Positions 25,855-33,385 of a DNA stretch of 64,000 nucleotides are shown piece after piece (the stretch's first letter is position 1; the number at the start of each line of letters is the position of its first letter). The translations under genes and the position numbers were made by a program. The notes beneath the pieces are model-generated. The model did no database searches. It was given only the letters and a program-made list of their open reading frames with translations, and was not told the origin of the DNA. The DNA is from Hydrogenivirga caldilitoris (GTDB lineage Bacteria; Aquificota; Aquificia; Aquificales; Aquificaceae). The stretch spans positions 124,001 to 188,000 of the forward strand of contig NZ_RCCJ01000001.1 in NCBI RefSeq assembly GCF_003664005.1, given 5' to 3'.

Positions 25855-26787
25855 CTAAGCTGAAAGCATCTCCTCTATAGTAGCCACAACGCTTTCTCCC
25901 AGCGCCTTTAGGTTGTAACCTCCCTCAAGGGCAAACAGCGTGGGGGCTTTCAGTTCCTTTGCTGTCTTCAGTATGTTTCTAACTATGCTCCTAATACCTT
26001 TTGTGGAGACGTTCAAATAGGTCAACGGGTCGTCTGAGTGTAGGTCGTAGCCTGCAGAAACTAAGATGAAATCGGGAGAGAATTCTCCCATTACCTTGGG
26101 AAGAAGGTTTGAATAAACGGGCTCATAGTCAGAATCCCCAGCCCCTGCCGGCATGGGAACGTTCAAAGTGTAGCCTTCTCCTTTACCTGCACCCTTCTCC
26201 TTTGGGCTTCCTGTTCCGGGATAGAAGGGATACTCGTGGGTTGAGAAGTAAAAAACTGTATCATCCTCGTAAAAACTCCTCTGGGTTCCATTCCCGTGGT
26301 GGGCGTCAAAGTCAATTATAAAAACCTTTCCGACCTTTTTAATCTTTCTCAAATAGTGAGCTCCAATTGCTATGTTGTTAAAGATACAAAAACCCATCGC
26401 CTTCGCATACTCAGCGTGGTGGCCAGGTGGTCTTACAGCACAGAACACTGTTTCCACGTCCCCCTTAAGTATCCTGTCTATCCCCTCAAGGACCCCTCCA
26501 ACGGCTGTCAGGGAAACATCGTAACTTTCCTCAATGGCGTAGGTGTCAGGGTCTAAAAAACCCCCACCGGATTTGCAAAAATCATGAATTTCTTGGATGT
26601 AATTGGGGTCGTGGTTCAGTGCCACCTCCTCCACCGTAGCTCTTCTGGGTTTTATATCAATTACCTCTTTCAAGAGTTGGACCTTCTCAAGGTGATTCAT
26701 TATAGATATCAGCCTTTCCTTTCTTTCCGGGTGGTCAGGGTAGTCGTGGTTCAGGTAAATATCGTCATATACAAAACCCGTCTTCAT
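25855..26787 (-). CDS. Histone-deacetylase-like zinc amidohydrolase
   Basis: 310 aa. Active-site elements are all present: PPGHHAEYA with the tandem His, DFDAHHGNG with zinc Asp and His, GYDLHSDDP with the second zinc Asp, and a C-terminal EGGYN. It belongs to the class II HDAC-like/acetoin-utilisation group; such bacterial proteins deacetylate small amides or polyamines. It is separate from the longer Aquifex HDLP type. A polyamine role would fit the ODC-like gene in the window but is only inference. Start codon lies 17 bp from that of the divergent thioredoxin gene. Confidence 0.88.
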   Translation of the reverse strand: MKTGFVYDDIYLNHDYPDHPERKERLISIMNHLEKVQLLKEVIDIKPRRATVEEVALNHDPNYIQEIHDFCKSGGGFLDPDTYAIEESYDVSLTAVGGVLEGIDRILKGDVETVFCAVRPPGHHAEYAKAMGFCIFNNIAIGAHYLRKIKKVGKVFIIDFDAHHGNGTQRSFYEDDTVFYFSTHEYPFYPGTGSPKEKGAGKGEGYTLNVPMPAGAGDSDYEPVYSNLLPKVMGEFSPDFILVSAGYDLHSDDPLTYLNVSTKGIRSIVRNILKTAKELKAPTLFALEGGYNLKALGESVVATIEEMLSA

Positions 26788-26791
26788 AGGC

Positions 26792-26800
26792 TATATTTTA
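26792..26800. promoter_or_regulatory. Overlapping divergent -10 boxes, HDAC-like/thioredoxin
   Basis: Plus-strand TATATT (26792-26797) and minus-strand TAAAAT (26800-26795) overlap by 3 bp inside a 17-bp space between the two start codons. Each ends 7 nt before its own ATG. There is no room for a 5' leader or ribosome binding site on either side. Confidence 0.5.
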
Positions 26801-26804
26801 GTCT

Positions 26805-27218
26805 ATGAAAGCTTTAAGCGTAGCACTCCTGTTTTTGTTGGTGGGTTTCCTCTGGGCGTCCCGCTGGTATCCGGACTTTAGAGAGGGTGTAAGCGTGGCA
26901 AAGGAGGAAGGGAAACTTGTTCTCGTTTATTTTTATGAGAACGGGTGCAGTTACTGCAAGTATATGGAGGAGGTTGTATTTATTGACCCAAAGGTAAGCT
27001 CTTTGATGGACAGGGCTTTTGTGGTTGTTCCTATAAATGTAGAGGATATACCTAGCTATCTTGATAGACGTTTCAGAGTTATAGGCACCCCAACCTTCTT
27101 CATATACGACCCTTATAAGGACGAGATAGTAATGCAGGTACTTGGACTTCAAGAGACAGAACAATTCCTTGGACTTCTTGACCGTGCCTGCACAAAGTTT
27201 GGCTCAAAGAGGTGTTGA
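26805..27218 (+). CDS. Secreted thioredoxin-fold protein
   Basis: 137 aa. A signal peptide (residues 1-18) precedes a thioredoxin fold with active site NGCSYCKYM (CxxC) and the cis-proline IGTPTFF. It resembles SoxW/DsbD-gamma-like periplasmic reductases. It ends in two cysteines spaced by nine residues ([10 protein letters not shown]), unusual in this fold. It opens the seven-gene envelope operon with kdsC, whose TTG start follows the stop by 1 nt. Confidence 0.85.
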   Translation: MKALSVALLFLLVGFLWASRWYPDFREGVSVAKEEGKLVLVYFYENGCSYCKYMEEVVFIDPKVSSLMDRAFVVVPINVEDIPSYLDRRFRVIGTPTFFIYDPYKDEIVMQVLGLQETEQFLGLLDRACTKFGSKRC

Positions 27219-27219
27219 T

Positions 27220-27738
27220 TTGAGTCTTAGGCAGAAGGTTAGAAAGCTCAAGCTCTTACTCATGGATGTAGACGGGGTTCTAACTGATGGAAGGCTCTTC
27301 TACACCGAGGGGGGAGAGAGGATAAAAGTTTTTAACGTTCACGACGGGCTCGGGATAAAACTTCTCCAAAGAGCGGGGATAATGACAGGTGTTATATCCG
27401 GAAGGGAGTCAGAAGCTCTAAGGAACAGGCTATCAGAGCTTGGTATAGAGGAAGTCTTTATGGGAAGGACTGAAAAGGACAGGGTTCTAAACTACATAAT
27501 GGAAAAACACGGACTCTCCACCGAAGAGGTAGGCTTCGTGGGTGATGACCTTGTAGACATACCTGTTATGAGAAGGGTGGTGTTTCCTGTGGCAGTTAAG
27601 AACGCTCCCCCTGTGGTTAAGGAAAACGCTGTTTACGTGACAAATGCAGAGGGCGGCAAGGGAGCTGTGAGAGAGGTATGTGACCTGATACTCAAGCTCA
27701 CTGGTAAGGATAGGGCACTTATGAAAAAATATACCTGA
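27220..27738 (+). CDS. kdsC: 3-deoxy-D-manno-octulosonate 8-phosphate phosphatase
   Basis: 172 aa from TTG 27220, behind GAGGTG at 27208-27213; the in-frame ATG at 27142 lies inside the thioredoxin gene and adds non-family sequence. HAD-superfamily C0 type without a cap: [13 protein letters not shown] carries the nucleophile Asp, VISGRES and [14 protein letters not shown] complete the site. It releases Kdo from Kdo-8-phosphate for LPS inner-core synthesis. lptC overlaps its stop by one base. Confidence 0.93.
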   Translation: MSLRQKVRKLKLLLMDVDGVLTDGRLFYTEGGERIKVFNVHDGLGIKLLQRAGIMTGVISGRESEALRNRLSELGIEEVFMGRTEKDRVLNYIMEKHGLSTEEVGFVGDDLVDIPVMRRVVFPVAVKNAPPVVKENAVYVTNAEGGKGAVREVCDLILKLTGKDRALMKKYT

Positions 27739-28235
27739 TGAAGTTCTTGCTTCTCCACGGTCTTTTTCTTGTATTTTCTTTTGGAGCCGTAGCTTACGTT
27801 TCCTTTCTTGAAGGTACTTCTAAAGTACAAACTCAAGAGAAGAGCCTTGCCCGTGATGTAAGCATAAGGGTCTTCGGAGAAGACGGTGAAGAGTGGAGGG
27901 TACAGGGTAGAGAGCTTGTTTCCTTTGGTCCTGAGCTATCCCTTTTAGACGTGCTCCTTAAATCCAAAGGCGGATATGAGGTGAAAGCAAACACGATAAC
28001 CTTTCAGAGGGATAAGAATCTTGGGGTTTTGAAGGGTAACGTTGAGATAAGAGGAGAAGCCCTTTTCGTGAAAACGGAGAACGCTATTATAGATTTCAGT
28101 AAGAACCTACTCTATGGTGAGGGGGAGGTTCTTGTATGGAAAGAAAGCAACTTTATAGAAGGCAAAGGGTTTAAGGCTTATCTCAAGCCCTTGAAGGTTA
28201 TAATAAGCGATGTGAGGACGAAGCATGAGATTTAA
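27738..28235 (+). CDS. lptC: LPS transport periplasmic protein LptC
   Basis: 165 aa. One N-terminal membrane anchor (LLLHGLFLVFSFGAVAYVSF) is followed by a beta-jellyroll with EEWRVQGRELVSF, KGGYEVKANTITF and VEIRGEALFVKTENAII, typical of LptC. It bridges the inner-membrane LptB2FG complex to LptA. Order kdsC-lptC-lptA is conserved in many Gram-negatives and supports the call. Confidence 0.88.
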   Translation: MKFLLLHGLFLVFSFGAVAYVSFLEGTSKVQTQEKSLARDVSIRVFGEDGEEWRVQGRELVSFGPELSLLDVLLKSKGGYEVKANTITFQRDKNLGVLKGNVEIRGEALFVKTENAIIDFSKNLLYGEGEVLVWKESNFIEGKGFKAYLKPLKVIISDVRTKHEI

Positions 28236-28668
28236 CCTATTCTGCCTCCTCCTTCTTCTTATCTCTTTTCTTACCGTTTGGGCGCAACCCATAACCGGTG
28301 AGGCTAAGAATCTGGAATTCAAAAAGGACAGCATAGTATACAGGGGCAATGTGAAACTCACGAGAGGGGAGTCCGTGTTGCGGGCTGATGAAGTTGTTAT
28401 ATTTCTGGACGAGAAGGGAAAACCGGTAAAGATAACAGCTACCGGCAACGTAAGGTATTACGAACCTAAAAGGAGAGCCTTCTCTGAGTATGCAGAGTAC
28501 GACCTGCGTAGCGATGTGATAATTCTGAGAGGTAAGGCAAGGGTTGAGGAAGATAAAAACATACTTGAGGCGGATGAGATAGTATATGATAGGAAAAAGG
28601 AAACCCTTCAGGCGAAAGGGGATAATAGCAGAGTAAGGACCATATACATTGAGGAGGAAAAGAAATGA
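28225..28668 (+). CDS. lptA: LPS transport protein LptA (OstA-like)
   Basis: 147 aa with a signal peptide cleaved after about AQP (residue 22). The mature part is an OstA beta-jellyroll: NLEFKKDSIVYRGNVKLTRGES, then GNVRYYEPKRRAFSEYAEYD. It forms the periplasmic bridge for LPS from LptC to LptD. It starts inside lptC (11-nt overlap) and ends with a 4-nt overlap with the HU gene. Confidence 0.9.
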   Translation: MRFNLFCLLLLLISFLTVWAQPITGEAKNLEFKKDSIVYRGNVKLTRGESVLRADEVVIFLDEKGKPVKITATGNVRYYEPKRRAFSEYAEYDLRSDVIILRGKARVEEDKNILEADEIVYDRKKETLQAKGDNSRVRTIYIEEEKK

Positions 28669-28949
28669 AAAAATCAGACATAACCAGGGAGATAGCTGCA
28701 AAAAGGGGTATGTCTCAGAGGAAGGCACGTCTCATAGTGGATCAGGTGTTTCAGGTTATGGCTGAGGCTCTTGTTCGTGGTGAGAAGGTGGAGATAAGGG
28801 GGCTCGGTACCTTTAAGATAAAGAAGAAACCTTCCAGGTTCGTAAAGGACCCCAGAACTGGGGTTGAGATATTTGTTAAGGAGAAGTTTGTTCCTACCTT
28901 TAAGATGGGCAAACTCATCAAGAACCACCTAAATTCTGAAGATAAATGA
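28665..28949 (+). CDS. HU/IHF-family DNA-binding protein
   Basis: 94 aa. KKSDITREIAAKRGMSQRKA and the GEKVEIRGLGTFKIKKKPSR core match HU/IHF; the DNA-intercalating arm reads KDPRTGVEIFVKEK, with KDP in place of the usual RNP. It is a nucleoid architectural protein. Placement within an LPS transport operon is unusual; overlaps on both sides (4 nt) indicate co-translation. Confidence 0.92.
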   Translation: MKKSDITREIAAKRGMSQRKARLIVDQVFQVMAEALVRGEKVEIRGLGTFKIKKKPSRFVKDPRTGVEIFVKEKFVPTFKMGKLIKNHLNSEDK

Positions 28950-29983
28950 GGTATGACGTCCTTGTAGTCGGTTGTGGACCGGGAGGAGCAACTGCCGCTT
29001 ACACCCTTTCCCGTGAGGGTGCAAAGGTTTTAATTGTTGATATAAAGAGAGCTCCAGGTGTTCCAGTCCAATGTGCAGAGTTCGTACCGATTCAGCTCAG
29101 GCACAGGTTCCCTGAATTTTTCCCAGATGAAGTTGTCTCTCAGGCTGTTAAAGATATGGTTCACTTTACCCCATGGGGGGAACTGGTAAGGATGGGCTCG
29201 GAGGGATACGTCCTTTACAGGGACAGGTTTGACAGAAACATAGTGGAGCTTGCCTTGCAACATGGAGCTGAGCTCAGGCTAAGAACACAGTTCCTGGGTT
29301 TTGAAGATGGAAATGTTTGGCTTGAGCATATAGATGGTAGGGAAAGATACTCAGTTAAGGCTGACATAATTATAGGTGCCGATGGACCTCATTCAAAGAC
29401 AGCTAAGTTGACTGGGGAACATACGCGCATGTTCCTGACCACAGCCCAGTTTACTCTTCCTTTGAAGCATAAGCTTCACGACCTGCTTATATACTTTCGC
29501 GAATACATACCCGGTGGTTACGGCTGGGTTTTTCCAAAAGGAGAACTGGCAAATGTCGGAGTGGGGATTGACCCAGATTATCCGATAAATGTGATGGAGA
29601 GTTTGAAGAGGTTTGTTGACGAACTGCTTTCGGAAGGTCTTGTAGAATATAGGATTCTGGGAAGGACGGGAGGCTGGATACCGGCTGAAGGAGTGAAAAA
29701 ACCCATACGTGGTAAGGTTTTGTTGGTCGGAGACGCAGGTGGTTTCTGTCATCCAATCACTGGAGGGGGAATAGCCAACGCAGTTTACACTGGAGCTATG
29801 GCTGGAGAGGCAGTGCTTGAGGGAAGTATAGAGGACTATGAAGAGGAGGCTCTTGAAGTTTTTGGAAGTTCCCTTAATAGGGCAGCAGGAAAAAGGATAA
29901 AATATATGAAGTCCTGGGATAATCTCAGGTTTATAATCCCAAAGACATGGATAGCTTTTGAGGAGTATTGGAAGGAGGATTAG
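28946..29983 (+). CDS. Geranylgeranyl reductase family flavoprotein
   Basis: 345 aa. FAD-binding VVGCGPGGATAAYTLSREG, the PVQCAE region, IIGADGPHS and VGDAGGFCHPITGGGI define the geranylgeranyl reductase/ChlP-type group. Members saturate isoprenoid double bonds in quinone tails or membrane lipids. In this organism a partly saturated quinone side chain is a possible product; not shown by sequence. It overlaps the HU gene by 4 nt. Confidence 0.87.
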   Translation: MRYDVLVVGCGPGGATAAYTLSREGAKVLIVDIKRAPGVPVQCAEFVPIQLRHRFPEFFPDEVVSQAVKDMVHFTPWGELVRMGSEGYVLYRDRFDRNIVELALQHGAELRLRTQFLGFEDGNVWLEHIDGRERYSVKADIIIGADGPHSKTAKLTGEHTRMFLTTAQFTLPLKHKLHDLLIYFREYIPGGYGWVFPKGELANVGVGIDPDYPINVMESLKRFVDELLSEGLVEYRILGRTGGWIPAEGVKKPIRGKVLLVGDAGGFCHPITGGGIANAVYTGAMAGEAVLEGSIEDYEEEALEVFGSSLNRAAGKRIKYMKSWDNLRFIIPKTWIAFEEYWKED

Positions 29984-29985
29984 GA

Positions 29986-30324
29986 ATGATAGACATAGCC
30001 TTTGCCCAGGGACAGGGACAGCCAAACCCAACCGGAGCCATACTCTTTCAGGTTCTTTTTCTCGTGGGGATATTCGCCATCTTTTACTTCCTTATAATAA
30101 GACCCCAGAAGAAGGAAAGAGAAAGGCACAGAAAATTTATAGAGAGCCTTAAGAAGGGGGATAAGGTTGTAACCTCAGCAGGTATATGGGGAACGGTAGC
30201 TGAGATAGGAGATAGAACGGTCACCCTGAAAGTAGACGCGAACACAAAGCTAACCTTTTCTAAGGAGGCTGTTATAGGCTACCAACCTGAGTACGAGAAG
30301 AAAAAGGAGGAGAAGGAATCATAA
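29986..30324 (+). CDS. yajC: Preprotein translocase accessory subunit YajC
   Basis: 112 aa from ATG 29986 behind GGAGGAT; an ATG at 29968 lies in the preceding gene. A short N-terminus, one membrane helix (LFLVGIFAIFYFLIIRPQKK) and the conserved cytoplasmic KGDKVVTSAGIWGTV define YajC. It associates with SecDF. Last gene of the operon; overlaps convergent pfkA by 6 nt. Confidence 0.94.
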   Translation: MIDIAFAQGQGQPNPTGAILFQVLFLVGIFAIFYFLIIRPQKKERERHRKFIESLKKGDKVVTSAGIWGTVAEIGDRTVTLKVDANTKLTFSKEAVIGYQPEYEKKKEEKES

Positions 30325-31284
30325 GTTCAACCTTCTGCTGAGCCTCAGGGCTTCCCAGTCTATTTCCTTGGGTTCGCCAGCCCTCTGGAAGTCCTCTATG
30401 TAGAACTTTCCCCTTTTGTAAGCTACAAAACCTTTTCTTTCCCCGGAAAGAAGTGCCTCAACGGCTACCTCTCCAAACTTCATGCCCATTATCCTGTCGG
30501 TGTGGGTAGGGCTTCCTCCTCTCTGTAAATGTCCGAGAACGGTGGCTCTTATTTCCCCATACCTGTTACCCACACTCTCAAATAAGAACTGTTTAAGCTC
30601 CTCCGCCTTTCCGTATCCCTCCGCCATCACTATTATGAAGTGGAGCTTGCCCATTTCCTTTGCCTTGATGATCTCTTCGGGAATTCTCTCCTTCGGAAAT
30701 TTTTCTTCTGGAACTAGTATCAGCTCAGCACCTGTAGCCAGCCCAGCTTCAACCGCTATGAATCCCCTGTTTCTCCCCATCACTTCAACAACAAATATCC
30801 TTTCGTGGGAGCTTGCTGTATCCCTTATCTTGTCTATAGCATCAACGGCGTTCCTTAACGCTGTATCGTAGCCTATGCAGTACTCGGTACAACCTATGTC
30901 GTTGTCTATAGTGCAGGGTACACCTATAACAGGCAGTCCGCTCTCTTCAGCTATAATCTGCGCTCCTTTGAAAGTCCCCTCTCCTCCCAGGACTATCATG
31001 GCTTCTATCCCTGCTCGTTCTATATTCCTGTAAGCCGTCTCCCTGAATTCCAGGCTCTTGAACCTCTCTTCTCTACTGCTAAGAATAATAGTCCCACCCC
31101 TGTCAAGTATGCCTCCAACGTCCCTGCTGCTGAGATTCATAAAGTCACCCGCGATGAGTCCCCTGAATCCTCTTCTTATTCCTACAACTTCATGACCCAG
31201 GGAGCTTGCACTCCTGACCACAGACCTTATAACAGGGTTCATTCCAGGGGCGTCCCCGCCAGAGCAAAGTATACCGATTCTCAT
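30319..31284 (-). CDS. pfkA: 6-phosphofructokinase
   Basis: 321 aa, bacterial PfkA length. SGGDAPGMN, SSREERF, the catalytic TIDND and the GRNRGF segment are present. The ATP/Mg loop reads GGEGTFKG, so the usual Asp103 of GGDGS is Glu, while Gly104 marks an ATP- rather than pyrophosphate-dependent enzyme. In an autotroph it would run glycogen or sugar breakdown. Start codon is 19 bp from the divergent truA ATG. Confidence 0.94.
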   Translation of the reverse strand: MRIGILCSGGDAPGMNPVIRSVVRSASSLGHEVVGIRRGFRGLIAGDFMNLSSRDVGGILDRGGTIILSSREERFKSLEFRETAYRNIERAGIEAMIVLGGEGTFKGAQIIAEESGLPVIGVPCTIDNDIGCTEYCIGYDTALRNAVDAIDKIRDTASSHERIFVVEVMGRNRGFIAVEAGLATGAELILVPEEKFPKERIPEEIIKAKEMGKLHFIIVMAEGYGKAEELKQFLFESVGNRYGEIRATVLGHLQRGGSPTHTDRIMGMKFGEVAVEALLSGERKGFVAYKRGKFYIEDFQRAGEPKEIDWEALRLSRRLNL

Positions 31285-31289
31285 TATCT

Positions 31290-31299
31290 TAGAATTTTA
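31290..31299. promoter_or_regulatory. Overlapping divergent -10 boxes, pfkA/truA
   Basis: Plus-strand TAGAAT (31290-31295) and minus-strand TAAAAT (31299-31294) overlap by 2 bp within the 19 bp that separate the two ATGs. They end 8 nt (truA) and 9 nt (pfkA) before the start codons, leaving no space for ribosome binding sites. Confidence 0.5.
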
Positions 31300-31303
31300 A
31301 ACC

Positions 31304-32023
31304 ATGCCCAATTATATGCTCAGGCTTGCCTTTGTCGGAACGAATTACTCAGGTTGGCAGATACAGCCTTATGTCCCTACCGTCCAGGGGGTTTTGAAGG
31401 ATAGCATAGAACGTATCATAAGGGAAGAGGTCAAACTTGTGGGGTGTTGCAGAACAGATGCCGGTGTTCACGCAGAGGACTATGTGGCAAACTTCAGGAG
31501 CAGTAAGGGAGTTGAATGTTTAAATGTACTTAGAGGTTTGAACTCTTTACTTCCCAAGGATATAGGTGTGTATGAGGTGAAGATCGTACCCGATGAGTTC
31601 AACGCAAGGTATTCGGTAAAGAGGAAGGTATACCTTTACAGAGTCTGGAATTCGGAGGTTAGAAATCCTTTCCTTTACCCTTTCTCCTGGCAGATACCCC
31701 GCAGACTTGATATTGACGCTCTTTATGAGGGTGTGCGGCTGATATCAGGACTGAAAGATTTCTCTGGATTTGCAAAGCTTGAAGGGGAAAAGAACACCCT
31801 TATACACCTTACCTCCGAGGTTGAGGTGAGAGGGGACCTTATACAGATCAGGTTCACCGCAAGCCACTTCTTACGCTATATGGTAAGGAGGCTCGTAGGT
31901 GCTCTGGTAAGGAGAGCGGAAGGGAAGCTCAGCAGTGGAGACCTAAAAAACTTTTTAGAGGGAAAGCATTGCCCTTATACCGCTCCTGCAAAGGGTCTTA
32001 CCCTTGAGAGGGTGTATCTCTAA
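31304..32023 (+). CDS. truA: tRNA pseudouridine synthase A
   Basis: 239 aa. The catalytic aspartate is in CCRTDAGVHAEDYVANF; FVGTNYSGWQIQP and FLRYMVRRLVGALV are further TruA motifs. It modifies U38-40 of the tRNA anticodon arm. Monocistronic; its stop overlaps that of the 49-aa minus-strand gene by 4 nt. Confidence 0.95.
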   Translation: MPNYMLRLAFVGTNYSGWQIQPYVPTVQGVLKDSIERIIREEVKLVGCCRTDAGVHAEDYVANFRSSKGVECLNVLRGLNSLLPKDIGVYEVKIVPDEFNARYSVKRKVYLYRVWNSEVRNPFLYPFSWQIPRRLDIDALYEGVRLISGLKDFSGFAKLEGEKNTLIHLTSEVEVRGDLIQIRFTASHFLRYMVRRLVGALVRRAEGKLSSGDLKNFLEGKHCPYTAPAKGLTLERVYL

Positions 32024-32169
32024 TCCCTTTTTACCTCAGCTGGCTCCTTTTCCTCAACTTCCTTCTCTTCAAAGTCAGAGGGCTTTATGTCCTTAAGCTC
32101 CTCCTTTATTCTCTTACGCTCCTTGATTATAGCTTTGAGTTGTTCGTACTCCTCCATTGAGAAACACAT
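32020..32169 (-). CDS. Small highly charged protein, unknown
   Basis: 49 aa, too short for routine ORF listing. ATG 32169 follows an ideal AGGAGGTGAG 5 nt upstream, which is why I accept it. The product starts MCFSMEEYEQLKAIIKERKR and is nearly half Glu/Lys/Arg, probably one long helix with a disordered acidic-basic tail (EEKEVEEKEPAEVKRD). No family is recognised. A second in-frame ATG lies at codon 5. It could be a regulator-binding peptide or a ribosome-associated factor; nothing in the context decides. Confidence 0.6.
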   Translation of the reverse strand: MCFSMEEYEQLKAIIKERKRIKEELKDIKPSDFEEKEVEEKEPAEVKRD

Positions 32170-32285
32170 ATCACTCACCTCCTGCTTATTAAGTTCTTTC
32201 CTCTCTCAGGATTTCAAGGGCATTCCAATTATGGAACTTTTGCATTAAAGGCATTAAATTTAAAGCTTAAGCTTGCCGTATCCCG

Positions 32286-32291
32286 TATAAT
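32286..32291 (+). promoter_or_regulatory. -10 box of leuB, leaderless type
   Basis: Consensus TATAAT ends 8 nt before the leuB ATG at 32300, with no ribosome binding site. Just upstream is a tandem GCATTAAA direct repeat (32242-32249, 32251-32258) that could be an operator. Confidence 0.5.
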
Positions 32292-32299
32292 ACTCTTTC

Positions 32300-33385
32300 A
32301 TGCAGAGCTTCAGAATAGCAGTCCTCAAGGGAGATGGTATTGGACCTGAGATAGTTGATGCAACCCTAAGGGTGCTTGGCAAGGTTGAGGAGCTGTTCAA
32401 CGTTAAGTTTGAATATAAAGAGGGGCTCATAGGTGGCATAGCCATTGATGAAACAGGAACACCGCTTCCAGACGAAACCCTGGAGCTGTGCAGGGACTCT
32501 GATGCAGTTCTCCTTGGTGCGGTTGGAGGACCAAAGTGGGACAACCTTCCCACTGACAAGAGACCTGAGAGAGGACTATTGAAGATAAGAAAGGAGCTTG
32601 ACCTTTACGCTAACCTCAGACCTGCAAAGGTATGGGAGCCATTGATAGATGCTTCACCCCTAAAGCCGGAGGTGGTGAGAGGAACGGATATGCTCGTGGT
32701 AAGGGAACTTACCGGGGACGTTTACTACGGTGAACCGAGAGGAATATTTGAGGAAGGTGGGAAGAGAGTTGGTGTAAATACGATGAGGTATACAGAGGAT
32801 GAGATAAGAAGGGTTGTAATAAAATCCTTTGAAATAGCGAGGAAGAGAAGGAAAAAGCTTACGAGTGTTGATAAGTCTAACGTCCTTGAGGTAAGTGGTC
32901 TTTGGAAGCAAGTGGTTGAAGAGGTTTCAAAGGATTATCCTGACGTTGAACTTGAACACCTGTATGTTGATAACTGTGCAATGCAGCTGGTAAGGAGACC
33001 AAGCTCTTTTGATGTAATTGTCACAGGGAATATCTTTGGGGACATTCTTTCTGATGAGGCTGGTGTTGTAGTGGGAAGTCTTGGGATGTTACCCTCTGCC
33101 AGTGTGGGGGATAAACACGCCCTCTATGAGCCTGTTCACGGCTCCGCTCCTGACATAGCTGGAAAGGGAGTAGCCAACCCGATAGCCACGATCCTCTCTG
33201 CCGCTATGATGCTCAAGTATTCCTTCGGAATGGATAAAGCTTCGGATTTGGTTGAGAAAGCGGTGGAGGAGACCCTTAATCAGGGTTACAGAACACCGGA
33301 TATATACTCTCAGGGATACAATAGGGTAGGAACCCAGGAGATAACGGATAAAATAATTGAGAACATGGAGAGATATAAGACATGA
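32300..33385 (+). CDS. leuB: 3-isopropylmalate dehydrogenase
   Basis: 361 aa. [16 protein letters not shown], the substrate loop [27 protein letters not shown], and the Mg/NAD region [12 protein letters not shown] to [18 protein letters not shown] all match LeuB; the leucine-specific LLKIRKxL pattern separates it from isocitrate and homoisocitrate enzymes. It catalyses oxidative decarboxylation in leucine synthesis. Overlaps the next gene by 4 nt. Confidence 0.95.
   Translation: MQSFRIAVLKGDGIGPEIVDATLRVLGKVEELFNVKFEYKEGLIGGIAIDETGTPLPDETLELCRDSDAVLLGAVGGPKWDNLPTDKRPERGLLKIRKELDLYANLRPAKVWEPLIDASPLKPEVVRGTDMLVVRELTGDVYYGEPRGIFEEGGKRVGVNTMRYTEDEIRRVVIKSFEIARKRRKKLTSVDKSNVLEVSGLWKQVVEEVSKDYPDVELEHLYVDNCAMQLVRRPSSFDVIVTGNIFGDILSDEAGVVVGSLGMLPSASVGDKHALYEPVHGSAPDIAGKGVANPIATILSAAMMLKYSFGMDKASDLVEKAVEETLNQGYRTPDIYSQGYNRVGTQEITDKIIENMERYKT

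Noticed and set aside
27142-27219. Extended start for kdsC
   Set aside because: Inside the thioredoxin gene; TTG 27220 has a GAGGTG site and gives the usual KdsC length.
29393-30031. Long minus-strand open frame opposite the GGR/yajC genes
   Set aside because: Composition (Ser/Pro/Leu-rich) is that of an antisense shadow, and both plus-strand genes are clear.
32236-32280. Direct repeats GCATTAAA and AAGCTT as a CRISPR or iteron array
   Set aside because: Only two copies of each, 8 bp or less; at most an operator.
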